From the NCBI GenBank assembly GCA_037447655.1, contig JBBHKE010002820.1:90814-154813 (forward strand): a DNA stretch of 64,000 nt, read 5' to 3'. The stretch comes from Zygnema cylindricum. Its lineage: Eukaryota > Streptophyta > Zygnematophyceae > Zygnematales > Zygnemataceae. The notes beneath the pieces are model-generated. The model was not told the DNA's origin, did no database searches, and was given only the letters and a program-made list of their open reading frames with translations. This document shows positions 42,301-52,755 of the stretch, piece by piece; position 1 is the first letter of the stretch, and every line of letters starts with the position of its first letter. A program made the translations under genes and the position numbers.

Positions 42301-43723
42301 AAGCTATTGGATGTAAATGGGTGTTTAAACTAAAACTAAATCCAGATAATACAATAGAGAGATATAGGGCAAGGTTGGTAGCTAAGGGATATAATCAAAA
42401 GGAGGGAATACATTAAGAAGAGACATTTTCCCTTATAGTAAGATTTCCATCTATCAGAATCCTCCTAAGTATAGCTGCTACAGAAGACATGGAAGTACAT
42501 GAAATGGACGTAAAGATCGCTTTTTTAAATGGAGAACTGGAAGAAGAAATATACATGGAACAACCGGAAGGATTTATTGAACAAGGAAAGGAAAGACTCG
42601 TATGTAAACTGATTAAATCTTTGTATGGGCTTAAACAAGTTCCTAAAAGATGGAATGCCAAACTAGATGAATTTTTGACTAAACTAGGATATCAAAGAAT
42701 TAGTTCAGATCATTCAGTATATGTACTAAACCGGAAGACAAAGATGGAGTGTTATATATCTCAGTTTATATAGATGACCTACGAATCATTAGTAAATGTA
42801 ATGAACGAATTCAAAAGCTAAAAGAAGAATTTTGTAAGGAATTTGATATGAAAGACATTGAAGAAGCAAAATATATCCTAGGAATACAAATGGAAAGAGA
42901 TAGAGAAAAGAAAATCATAAAATTAACACAGAAAGAGGCCATAAAGAATATGTTAAGAAAATTTAACTTCATTTCAGCTAACAGTTGTATTACACCTTTG
43001 GATACCAAGAAGAAAAAGGAGGAACAGGATGAAGAAGAGGATGAAAAGGTAAATGTACCTTATAGAGAAATTGTGGGAACCCTTATCTACTTCATGAATT
43101 GTACAAGACCGGACATAGCAGTTGCAGTGGGAATACTTAGCAAAAGTTTACAGGATCCAAGGAAATATGACTGGAATACAGTCAAGAGAGTCTTAAGATA
43201 TTATATTGGAACTACAAATTTATGGTTACTTTACTTGGGTGGAGATTCAATCAATATCAAAACTTGGAGCGATGCAAGTTATGGAGATGATATCACCAGG
43301 AAATCAACATCTGGTTACATTCTGAAGATTGGACAAGGAACGTGTTGTTGGGGGAGTAAACTTCAAAAGGTGACAGCAGAGTCAACAATGGAATCTGAAT
43401 TTTTAGCAGTCAGCATGGCAATAAAAGAAATCATTTGGGTAAAAGCCTTTTTACAAGAATTAGGATGGATGCAACATGGATCTCAAATTTTATACCGTGA
43501 CAATCAAGCCGCCATAGCTATAGCAAACAATCCTAAACATCGTTTCAAAATTAAACATATTAACATTAGACTCAGTTTCGTCAGAGAAAATATACAGGAC
43601 AAAGTTATTAAAATGCAGCATGTGTCAGACTCACAGATGGTAGCTGACATGATGACTAAGGCACTACCAGGTCCTAAGTTACACTTTTGCAGATCAGAAA
43701 GCAAATTACTCCCGAGTGGCTAA
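42301..43723 (+). pseudogene. pol: Element C reverse transcriptase and RNase H
   Basis: [20 protein letters not shown], then a stop. An open piece from 42489 reads MEVHEMDVKIAFLNGELEEE and KLIKSLYGLKQVPKRWNAKL. After a frameshift the 324-residue frame 42749-43723 begins with the catalytic SVYIDDLRIISK and continues EAKYILGIQMERDREKKIIK. RNase H: TWSDASYGDDITRKSTSGYI, TMESEFLAVSMAIKEIIWVK, YRDNQAAIAIANNPKHRFKI (Asp, Glu, Asp intact). It ends at MTKALPGPKLHFCRSESKLL. This is the best preserved RNase H of the window after that of B3. Confidence 0.9.
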
Positions 43724-43799
43724 AACTAATTATAGCAAAGATAAATAGTTTTGGGGAGTAATTCTGAAGAGAATACACAGATAAAATTTACGGGAGTAT

Positions 43800-44683
43800 T
43801 GGATTTAACTTCAATCTGTAGCGATGAACTTTACTCGTCGCTGTAACAAATAGTTTCTACGCAAATCACGGAACTATGGACGCCAACGAATGTCGGTGAA
43901 AAAACGATTCTTTTTTTTTTGTACGCCGTTTAAAATCGAAAAGTTACACGTCAAATAAGTATTTTAAAAGTATGCCACGTCGGATACTTTCAAAAAGTAT
44001 GCCATGTCAAATTCTAAAAGCTACGACGTCACTGCAAAAGATAATCGAAACGACAAAGTACCGAGGGAAATTTAAACTTGAAATAGTACCAAGAAAGTGC
44101 GGTGTAACTCAGAAGAATTTTGAAATTCAAATTTTTGATTTCAAACTCAGTAAAAAAAAATCAAATTTATTAGTAAGCAAAATTTGAATGTTTCAATTTG
44201 AATGTTTCAATCCGATGTAGCTTAGTTCGTTATATTCAAGGAAGAACTGTGTTAGTATAGGAAGTATATAATTACCATTGTAGGAAACACAAAAACTTAT
44301 CAGATTAGTTTACATTCTATGTTTACATTCTTATCAATATTAAAGAAATTTCATTTGCTTTGTGTTCTGTGTAAGTCTGAATGTGAATATTGTAGTGTTA
44401 ATGTGATCAAGTATAATCTGAGTGTTTCAGAAGGTTATTATGGTCAGAAGGGAAAAAATCATTTGAATGTTAGTAAGATAAATTGACTTCAAGGTCTGAC
44501 ATCTGATTTTTGTAAAGCAAGAAGTCTTTAATAGATATCACGGGACAGGTTATGTGTCCAAGGTATATTGTTTAATAAAAGTTGAGACTTAAGTCAAGAT
44601 ACTTTGAAGTACTTAAGGACCGGCGAGGTTGGCAGCATTAAGGTCGCTTAATGTAAGTGACCAATATGGACGACAAAGCTACA
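43800..44683 (+). repeat. 3' LTR of copia element C
   Basis: 884 bases, TGGATTTAAC...AAAGCTACA, paired with 38801-39686. The purine-rich ATAAAATTTACGGGAGTAT directly upstream is the probable plus-strand primer. After it the RT of A2 resumes. Confidence 0.88.
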
Positions 44684-45112
44684 CTTGTTGGGCTATATCT
44701 CGACCTAACCATTAGATGTATATGCTCAAGATGAAATGTGTGATTTTATTAAAATTTATGTGGATGATCCGTTGGTGTTAAGTAAGTTTTTAGAAAAGAT
44801 CAATAAGTTAAAGAAGATCTTACGAGCAGATTTGGTATGAAGGATTTAGTGGAGGTAAGATATATTTTGGGAATCTAAATGGAGAGAGATAGAGGGAAAA
44901 GGATTATCAGACTTACTCAAAATGATGCAATAAGTAATATGCTTGAGAAATTCCACATGAAAAAGGCAAACAGTTGTACCACTCCTATGGACTTGAAGAA
45001 AGTAAGTGATGGGAGTGTATAACGCGGAGTGATAATCTTAGATGATCAGATGAGTCTAGAACAGAGAGAGTTTATGAAGTCTATTCTTTATATATTATAA
45101 AAAGGTAGCCTA
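44684..45112 (+). pseudogene. pol: Copia A2 reverse transcriptase, second part
   Basis: Continues the frame interrupted at 38800: DEMCDFIKIYVDDPLVLSKF (catalytic YVDD kept), KINKLKKI, YILGI-stop-MERDRGKRIIRL, NAISNMLEKFHMKKANSCTT, EQREFMKSIL, ending in a GSL string. As in A1, family A sequence stops right at the beginning of RNase H. Confidence 0.85.
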
Positions 45113-45510
45113 GACACCACGTCCAACATGCACAGCGGAATTCTCTTAGAGATTCACTCGTAGCAACAACAAGGTTACATTATGTACACAACGAAAGCTT
45201 GAGCTTTATTAAACAGGAAGATATTACAAGATTGAATGCTCGCTGATAGAAACTTACTTGCAAAAAAGTGTCTCTTCATTAAATCTACTCTATATTTAAA
45301 CTAACTACTTGTTAGTCAATCCGGTACTACAACTAGTCAACTATGTACATGTGTACACTCTTGATTAATTGCATCCTATCCACAATAGGTTTAAGAACTA
45401 TACTGTACATTCAGCTACGTTGTTATACTGCTAAGTTGCGTTGCTATGCTGCGCTAGTTTGACATCGCAACAGCGCTACTCTAACATCGTAACTACAACA
45501 AATTTTCAAC
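45113..45510 (-). repeat. Possible LTR-like 3' region of U
   Basis: On the minus strand a purine string GAATGGAAGCGGAG is followed by TTGAAAATTTGTTG, resembling the polypurine tract/LTR start of E and B. Then GCAGC/GCTGC-like units, a TTTAAATATAGAG TATA-like string and AATAAAG occur before the end near 45113. No partner copy is visible in the window, so LTR identity is a guess. Confidence 0.3.
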
Positions 45511-46885
45511 TCCGCTTCCATTCTGTAACCCTGTTACAATGCCTCCCACTAAGAATTTAGCGTCCCGCTCAAAGTTGTTCATTAGGGAAACTACATTTGT
45601 CGAAGTATTTCGTCCATCTCGCTGCGATAATCCTAGAATTGTTGATGCAGCGCATCGAACCTCCGAAGAAGTTGTTGGTGGTTATTCTGCAGGTCATCGA
45701 TGTAGCTTTGTAGGTCTTTACATCTCTTTTCCAGGATTGTGGTGCGATGATCGACTGCTGCCAGCCGCCGCCGAGTGATTCGCCACCTCAGTTGTTCGTC
45801 TCCCTCCTTGGGGGCGCTCTCTAGTGCTATTGATTTTGGTCAGGTGAGTTCCAGTACACCTTCGACTGGTATTCGACTTGGGGAAGTCGGAGTCGCTTCC
45901 GCTAGTTCCTCCACTTCTTCCTCCACTTTGGCTTCCCACCGCGGTATGTTGCTCAATTTGAAGGAAAAGTGCATCCTGGCAGCTCAAGTCCCCTTGAACG
46001 TGTTCTTCTGAGCCAATTTAAGTGCTCGTACCTCGGGCGTGACTCCTGCCCGTGAGATAATATCATGGAGGCGGACATCTAATGAGTGATATTTTAGAAG
46101 CAACCCGGGACGTCCACCGTGTATCGCTAGTGGTCCTCGACCACCTCTACCAATGGCATGACGTGAGGGTTCAGCTAGACGTAACCCTTATGATTCTTCT
46201 GGAGGTCCTTTGTACGCATAGATTTCCACACGGGGTGAGAAGGTACGCCGGCAAGAATGTTGAGTGGTTCTTGGGTTTCCCCATACGCCACTCTGCAGGC
46301 CAGTATGTAGGGTCCTAGAAGAACCGTTTCGCAAAGTTGAAGGTGAGATCAGAGTTTTGGGAATCAATAGGTAGAGGAAATAGATAGTCGGGAAATTTTT
46401 CTTCCCTTTCACTCTCTTTCTCCCATTCCCTTTTTTCCCGTTGGAGGACGACTACGTCATCCTTGCTAAGATACTGCTCCTCCACATTTTTTTCGGAGCT
46501 CTCCGAAGATTGCTCATTGGAGGTACTTTCTTTGTCAAGGTCTCTCATCACTTCCACATCAGAGGCACCTTCCTCTTCTGCTGGGGGTGTCCGTTCTCGC
46601 TCTGGTTCTTCCGCATCTGAGAGCTCATGATCCTCCTCATCTTCGCAGTCACCCTCCTTGAATGGGTTGTACTCTAGGTCTTGCGAATTTTCAAATCCTT
46701 CCCCTCGAGTGCTTTCCCCTATATCCTCCTCGCCAACAACTGCTTCTACCTCTTTTCCTCTCTCCGTTACTGTTACACACCCGTCCGCCTACACCATGGC
46801 CTCGTCTACGGCCAGAAGCCTATCCAAATAGAGCATATCGTCATTTCTCTTGCGCACTAGTCTCCTTCCTTTCGGTGGTGGAGAG
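45511..46885 (-). pseudogene. Unidentified reverse-strand reading frame U, main part
   Basis: A coding-like frame, GC-richer than its surroundings, reading leftward from 59253 across the B2 insertion. N-terminal part: basic (KGRRLVRKRNDD), then acidic and disordered (EDEEDHELSDAEEPERERTP, SSESSEKNVEEQYL). A folded-looking middle reads PTYWPAEW/VAYGETQEPLNIL in overlapping frames. The C-terminal part is VTPEVRALKLAQKNTFKG, MHFSFKLSNIPRWEAKVEEE and a probable coiled coil (LEKRCKDLQSYIDDLQNNHQ). Several TAG stops and at least one frameshift. I recognise no family. It could be a host gene or the gag of an unknown non-autonomous LTR element. Confidence 0.5.
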
Positions 46886-47776
46886 TGTTGATTTGGAAAA
46901 CTTTAAGTCTCACTATATTAGTGTGACGGTAGAAAGGTAGTAATTTGTAGCTTAAGTTTCACAAAGACATGAGTCATCACTTGAAAGTAGTAGAGGACAA
47001 CGCAACTGCAACGCAGATTGAACAGTGCAGGTGCTATGCAAACAGAGCTGCGCAGCAGCGTAGCCGCTAGGCAGACAGAGCAGCCATCAGCGAAGCTGCA
47101 ACATAGACAGGACAACGCAGCTGCGGTTACTTTGGATATGATCCGTACAAACAATGCAGTTGTTGTTATCTTAGACATGATTCGGTATGGGACACCGCAA
47201 CCGCGCGTGATATGAATGTGATTTGGTACAGGACAACGCAGCTGCGATTGATATGAATCAAGTCAACGGACAGGATTCATAAGATTATTACAGGTGACTC
47301 AGCCGACGAGTATTTGTACAATCACTTAATATAGATTTTGAGTAATATTGACTGTACGATGATAGATTAGGTTAGAAGGATTACAAACACGTAGATCTCA
47401 CTAGGTGGGTTGATTTTGGATGTACCTCTGAAGTACACTTGTATTGGTGGTACAACACACAGAGTATAAGACGTAGGACTTAGATCATTTCATGTATCCA
47501 GACTTCCAAGTAGTAAAACTGCAGGTAGTTTTTGGGAAACTTCTGAGTGTTATATCTTAAATGTTGTCGAGTTAATTGTGCTGAAACTTTACGAGTTGCA
47601 GTATTTATGCTGCTCTATAATTTGATACAGCTTTGTGAAGTTTGGTTGCTAGTATAAGATTTGGTGAGCACTTAGAAACAATTGTTTGGTAAGATTCTTC
47701 ATAGCTTCTAAGAGTGTATCATGTCTACTTCTACTGCTACTTGTGCTCCACCTGCACAGGTGGTTGTAGAACAATA
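46886..47776 (+). repeat. 5' LTR of copia element B2
   Basis: 891 bases, TGTTGATTTGG...GAACAATA (terminal CA mutated to TA), paired with 58342-59234. The TSD GAGAG lies outside the pair (46881-46885 and 59235-59239). U3 holds GCAGC-rich repeats at 47000-47250. Confidence 0.92.
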
Positions 47777-48640
47777 GGTTATGGGCTTGTCATCTAGAAT
47801 TCCTATCTTCTCAAGGGAGAAATATGTTTATTGGGCGGATATGGTGGAGACTCACTTTGAGAATGTTAATCTTTTGGATATATTGGATGGTTCGCTAGAT
47901 GAATGTGATCCGTCATAGTCAAAGAAAAATACTCAGGCTCGGTCTATTATGAAATTCTGTATATCTGAGGACTTAGCAATGCCACAGATAAAAATGAAAA
48001 AAACACTTGATATCTAGATATCTCTTAAAAATGATTATGAAAAAGCTAATGTCGAGGAAGAACTTCTCTTCGGTGGAAAAATTTGGGACTATAAGTACAA
48101 TGGCAGTACAATGGCTGAATATTCTAACAAAATTTGCATCCTTGTAGATGCACATGCTTGTGTAGGAGGCATGTTTCCTCAATTTTAGCAAGCAGCATTA
48201 CTAATGAGGGATCTCCCTCGTAGTATGAAAAGAGTGTGTGATATGCTCAAACAGAAAGATAAAGCTAGCAGGACTTTACATTTGGCAATTAATATTTTAC
48301 TAGAAGAGGAAGCTATATCTAATATTCTCAATGTTGAGCAAGTAAAGGCTTTTAATTCAGACTTTGAGAGAAAAGGATAGTTTAATCAGTAAAGAAATCA
48401 GTTTACTTCAAAAAATCAGTTCAGAGAGTTTAATCAAGGTGGAAATAAACAGTCCAACAATACATGTTTCTATTGTAGTGAGAGAGGTTATGGATATAGG
48501 TCCTATCCTTAGCTAAAAAAGGCTAACGAAACAGGTTTATAGAGGCCAGTATAGCAACAAAGTCAGTTCTACAAAAGCTTCACGGGGCCTACACATCGTG
48601 GAAGTGCTTTATTTTCGGCTTCTTCGTCTCTCCAAGACAA
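47721..48640 (+). pseudogene. gag: Element B2 gag
   Basis: The ATG at about 47721 in the LTR opens MSTSTATCAPPAQVVVEQ, crossing GGTTATGGGC (primer site at 47777). Then IPIFSREKYVYWADMVETHF and NVNLLDILDGSLDECDPS. Later parts: DYKYNGSTMAEYSNK, LMRDLPRSMKRVCDMLKQKD and a zinc-knuckle remnant near 48465-48510 (CFYCSERGYGYRS; His to Tyr and last Cys lost). Stops occur at several positions shared with B1. Confidence 0.82.
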
Positions 48641-50130
48641 GACTAGGAGGTTTTCTGAAGAAGATGAAACGGATCTATTTGCTATGACAGCGGCAATGGA
48701 GGGCCCAAAGGACACTGGATGGATAATGGATATGGGAGCGTCAGCTCACATGTGTTGGAACAAAGTTATCTTCAACAATCTGAAAACAACGCCGGAGAAA
48801 AATATTTATTATGCTTGTGGGATGAGTGTCCAAACACGTGCTGTGGGTGATGTATCTTTGCTTGTTGATGTAGAAAGAAAAGCAGTTGAAAGGACCTTTC
48901 ACAATGTCCTTTTTGTTCCTGATTTTAAGAAAAAATTGTTTTCTACGTCCATGGTAGAGAGTAATGACTTTGAGGTCAATTTGAAAAATGGGTTCTACGT
49001 CCATGGTAGAGAGTAATGGCTTTGAGGTCAATTTGAAAAATGGTCCGCAGGTTGTTAGCAAGAATGGCAAGGTTTTAGTTACAGGTACTAGAGATAGTAG
49101 CAAAATGTACCGCATGGATATGGCTTATACCAAGGAGAATGATGTTCTGTACTCCGGTGATTTGCATTCAGATGAGTTATGGCATAAAAGATTAGGCCAT
49201 GTAAATTATGATAGTTTGAAAAAAATGGAAGTTAATAGAAAAAAAGATGGTGTATCAATCACATATCAGCCGGTTAAAACATGTGATGGCTGGGCTTTAG
49301 GCAAAATCCACAGACTACCATTCCCTAAAGAGTGTGAACATCGGTCAACTAGACTCTTACATCAAATTCATTCTGATGTTTTTGGTCCTACGAAGGTACC
49401 ATCTACCGGGGGGATGAAATATATGGTCACCTTCACTGATGATTTTTCAAGGTTTACAAAAGTTTACTTCATGAAAGAAAAGAGGGAAGTGTTTGGTCAC
49501 TTCAAACACTATAAAGCATGGGTTGAAAAACTCCATAAGTTACCAATTTTGGAGTTCAGATCAGACAATGGTGGGGAATATACTTCGAAGGAATTTGAAG
49601 CCTTTTTACTTGATGAAGGTATAAGTCATCTTTTGACTGTTCCGTATTCACCGGAACAAAATGGGGTTTTGGAGAGATTAAATAGAACCCTCACAAAGAG
49701 CTCTAGGTCGATGCTTGCAGATAAAAATGTGGATCCAAAATTTTAGGCTGAGGCTCTAAATTGTGCGGTTTATATTAAGAATAGGATATGATCAAGATCC
49801 GTAGAGACTACTCCTTACGAGATCTAGACAGGTAGAAAACTAGATGTTAGGCATTTCAAAGTCTTTGGTAGTAAATGTTTTATCTTGGATACATCTAATG
49901 ATAGATGGAAGATGGAACCGAAAGGATTACCAGGTATTCTATTAGGATATGATGATCACTCAAAGGGTTATAAAGTTTTTGTGTTTGAAAGGCAAAAAAT
50001 AATTGTAGCGAGAAACATCATTATTAAGGATGAGCTAGACTCAATAGATTTATTTGAAATAAAAGAGTAGGAAAAACAGCAAAAATTACAAAAATATGTT
50101 ATTCTAGATTTCATCCATAAAATGTCCAAC
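48641..50130 (+). pseudogene. pol: Element B2 protease and integrase
   Basis: Protease GWIMDMGASAHMCWNKV (D-M-G as in B1). A 51-base unit is duplicated in tandem at about 48941-49042, which breaks the frame. Integrase: LWHKRLGHVNYDSLKKM, CDGWALGKIHRLPFP, IHSDVFGPTKVPS (Asp), FTDDFSRFTKVYFMKEKREV, RSDNGGEYTSKEFEAFL (Asp), PEQNGVLERLNRTL (Glu). TAG replaces the Trp of FWAEALNC at 49743, then LPGILLGYDDHSKGYKVF. Very close to B1 and B3. Confidence 0.87.
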
Positions 50131-50653
50131 AGATACAAACTTCACCAGTGGTAATAAGGGAGTCTGAAATTCTCCAGGTTCCACTTCACTTCTGGTAATA
50201 AGGGAGTCTGAAATTCTCCAGGTTCTTTCACAAGTTCAGTTCCAACCGGACATACAATGGTCAATGCGTAGTGATCCCAACCAGCGCAACAAGCGCAATG
50301 CAAGGGATTCGACAATTTCAGCCTCAGAATTTCCGAGGGGGGAAAAGATCTAGTAGCTGCCTGCAAGCAAGCTCTCACATCACCTAGTCGACAACCATAT
50401 GGGAGCCTCTAGCCATTCGAGAGGCCTTCTCATCACTAGAGCGGAACCATTGGATCGAGGCAGCAAACGATGAAATGAAGCCGATCATGGAAGCTCAGAC
50501 ATGGGAGCTTGTGGACCTTCTTCCGGACCGAAAAGCGATTGGCAGCAAATGGGTATTTAAAGAGAAGTTAAACCCTTATAATACCATCGAACAATATAAA
50601 GCCAAACTTGTGGCAAAGGGGTATAATCAAAAGGAGGGAACTGATTTTGAAGA
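50131..50653 (+). pseudogene. pol: Element B2 integrase-RT linker and RT start
   Basis: Has a tandem duplication at about 50137-50222 (TGGTAATAAGGGAGTCTGAA twice, period 43). It then reads [72 protein letters not shown], where the TRIM-like insertion at 50654 cuts it. GAAGA at 50649-50653 is the left TSD. Confidence 0.83.
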
Positions 50654-50881
50654 TGTTAGATTTCTTAGAAATTCGAGATTCGGCATGTCCCACACTTGGG
50701 AAAATTGAGCCGGCCAGGGTTCGAACTTGGGACCTTTCACTTCAGCTGCAAACGCACTACCACTGTGCCACTAGCTCAATGTAGAGACTGGCGAGTCCGT
50801 ACCGATTTATTACAAGCGGCTCGAGTATGGATATTCCATATTCTACCCCGTATTGGACCGGCTTCAAGTGCGAATCTAACA
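50654..50881 (+). mobile_element. TRIM-like solo LTR carrying a tRNA-like sequence
   Basis: A 228-base insert absent from B1, B3 and the other copies. Ends TGTTAGATT...AATCTAACA are perfect 9-base inverted repeats and fit LTR termini (TG...CA). The flanks GAAGA (50649-50653) and TAAGA (50882-50886) form a 5-base TSD with one mismatch. Near the left end CATGTCCCACACTTGGG resembles the TCCCACATTGG string common in angiosperm LTRs. It contains a 75-base tRNA-like sequence on the minus strand. The small size suggests a solo LTR of a TRIM-type element. The alternative is a SINE, but the TG/CA ends and 5-base TSD argue against that. Confidence 0.75.
50705..50779 (-). other. tRNA-like sequence, anticodon possibly CTG
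   Basis: Reading the minus strand, TTGAGCT pairs with GGCTCAA as a full 7-bp acceptor stem (one G-T). GCAC/GTGC can form a D stem around AGTGGTA. TTTGC/GTGAA (with wobbles) encloses a 7-base loop AGCTGAA. CCAAG/CCTGG encloses the T-loop TTCGAAC. Box A TGGCACAGTGGT and box B AGTTCGAACCC are good Pol III promoter matches. The base before the anticodon is G rather than U, so it is more likely tRNA-derived than a working tRNA gene. Confidence 0.6.
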
Positions 50882-51965
50882 TAAGAACATTTTCTCTGGT
50901 TGTAAGATTTCTGACGGTTAGGATTTTGCTGTCCCTGGCTGCTATAGAAGATATCAAAATACATCAAATGGATGTGAAAACAACCTTTTTGCATGGAGAA
51001 CTAGAGGAGACCATTTACATGCAGCAACCTGAAATCTATGCAAAACCAAGAAAAGAGAACTTAGTATGCAAATTGTTAAAATCTCTGTACGACCTAAAAC
51101 ATGCCCTTAGGCAATGGAATCTGAAGCTTGATGAATTTTTAACTAGCCTAGGATTTCAAAGGATAAGTTCAAATCACTCTGTCTATGTTTTAAAGGGTAA
51201 CGATGCGATAATATATAAAGCGGTGTATGTAGATTATTTACTATTAATTAGCAAATCAATGGTTGAAATTAACAAAATCAAAACTGCTCTTAATTAACGG
51301 TTCGAGATGAAAGACCTCGATGAGGCAAAATATATTTTGGATATACACGTACTGAGGGACACAAATAAAAAAGTAATAAAGTTGACTCAAAAAGAGGTTA
51401 TTCGAAACATGTTATATGAGTACGAAATGCGGGGGGCAAAAGAATGTTTAACTCCAATGGAATTTCGGCCAAAGTTAGAGGGAGAAGAGACAAAAACCGG
51501 GTGTCATTGTTAGCAAGTATTTAAAGTCAGGGGAGAATGATTCTATGACACTAATACCTTATAGACAGATAGTGGGAAGCTTAATATATTTCATGAACTA
51601 TACCCGTCTTGACATTGCTGTAGTAGTTGGGGTACTGAGCAGAAGTCTAGAGAATCCGAGAAAATCTGATTTTGATGCAGCTAGGAGAGTCTTAAGATAT
51701 TTGGCAGGAACCAAAGACCTCAACTCACACTAGGCGGAGGAGAAGTAAAACTTTAAACGTGAAGTGATGCAAGCTATGGCGATATGCCAAGCAGGAAATC
51801 TACCACGAGATTCGTTCTACAAATTGGGAAAAAGATTTGCCGCTGGAGCAGCAAACTTCAAAAGGTTACAGCACAGTCGAAAATGGAGTCGGAATATATG
51901 GCAGCAAGCTCGGCCCTCAAAAACTCTTATGGGTAAAATCCATGTTACAACCACTAGGATACATG
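50882..51965 (+). pseudogene. pol: Element B2 reverse transcriptase and RNase H, before B3
   Basis: RT resumes: TFSLVVRFLTVRILLSLAAI, MDVKTTFLHGELEETIYMQQ, LKSLYDLKHALRQWNLKLDE. The catalytic YVDD is YVDYL (second Asp to Tyr) near 51228. After a stop: EAKYILDIHVLRDTNKKVIK. Then IPYRQIVGSLIYFMNYTRLD, frameshifts, and RNase H remnants ending at GGATACATG, where B3 inserted. ACATG at 51961-51965 is the left TSD of B3. Confidence 0.87.
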
Positions 51966-52755
51966 TGTTGTCTTTTTGGAAAGCTTTCAGTCTCGGAGCA
52001 GCGCAGCTGCTTTACAGACAAAGCAGCGCAGCTGCTATACAGACAGAGCAACGCAGCTGCTATACAACAGAGGAGCGCTGCAACAGAGCAGCTTCTATAC
52101 AGCAGAGCAGCTGCTATACAACAAAGCAGCTGCTATACAGCAGAGCAACGAGCAGCAGAGCAACGCAGTAGCAGAGCAACGCAGCAGCGAAGCTGCAACA
52201 CAGGTATGACAAGGCAACCACGATTATATTTGATATTGTCCGTACGGACAACGTTACGTCTGATATTCTTAATGTGATTCTGTACAGGATAGAGGAACTG
52301 CGATAGATACGATTCTAGTTAGCTTAGTGATAGCTCAGTGGTAGCTTAGTGATAGCTCAATAGTAGCTTGACAAATTAGTGGTAGCTTGGTGGTTTGATG
52401 TACCTCTCAAGTACACTGGTGTTGCCATTTCAACACAAGTATAAGACTTAAGACTCATAACATATTATGTATCTAGAATTCCAAGTAGTAAAACTATAGA
52501 CAGTTTTTGGGAAACTTCTGAGTATTATATCTTGAGTGTTGTCGGGTCAATTGTGCTATAACTTTAGGAGTTATAAGTGTTTATGCTACTCTATATTCAG
52601 ATAGAGTTTTGTGAGGTTTGAATGCTTGTATAAGAATTGGTGAGCACTTAAGAATAGTTGTTTGGTAGGATTCTTGATAGCTTTTGAGAGTGTATCATGT
52701 CTACTTCTACTACTACTGCTGCTCCTCCACCTGCACCGGTGGTTGTAGAACAACA
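51966..52755 (+). repeat. 5' LTR of copia element B3
   Basis: 790 bases, TGTTGTCTTTTTGG...GAACAACA, paired with 57073-57886. U3 (52000-52200) is a minisatellite of GCAGCTGCTATACA(A/G)CAGA-like units. The LTR also has repeats of TAGCTTAGTGATAGCTCA near 52318-52372. The ATG at 52697 opens gag. Confidence 0.93.
52000..52200 (+). repeat. GCAGCTGCTATACA minisatellite in B3 U3
   Basis: About ten imperfect tandem units of 14-22 bases with core GCAGCTGCTATACA(A/G)CAGAGCA, ending in a run of CAGCAGAGCAACG units. The 3' LTR has the same array (57105-57320) with a different unit order, consistent with repeat turnover after insertion. Confidence 0.85.

Noticed and set aside
46082-46318. 78-codon + strand protein opposite U
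   Set aside because: It looks plausible alone, but the reverse strand is coding-like over a much longer span including both sides of the B2 insertion.
50705-50779. A functional nuclear tRNA gene
   Set aside because: The base before the anticodon is G rather than T, several stems need wobble pairs, and it lies inside a 228-bp insert with LTR-type ends; called tRNA-like instead.
52000-52230. Gln/Ala/Ser-rich open frames in the B3 LTRs, and a possible CRISPR-like array
   Set aside because: It is the CAGCAG minisatellite of U3. Units are not separated by unique spacers and the setting is a eukaryotic LTR.
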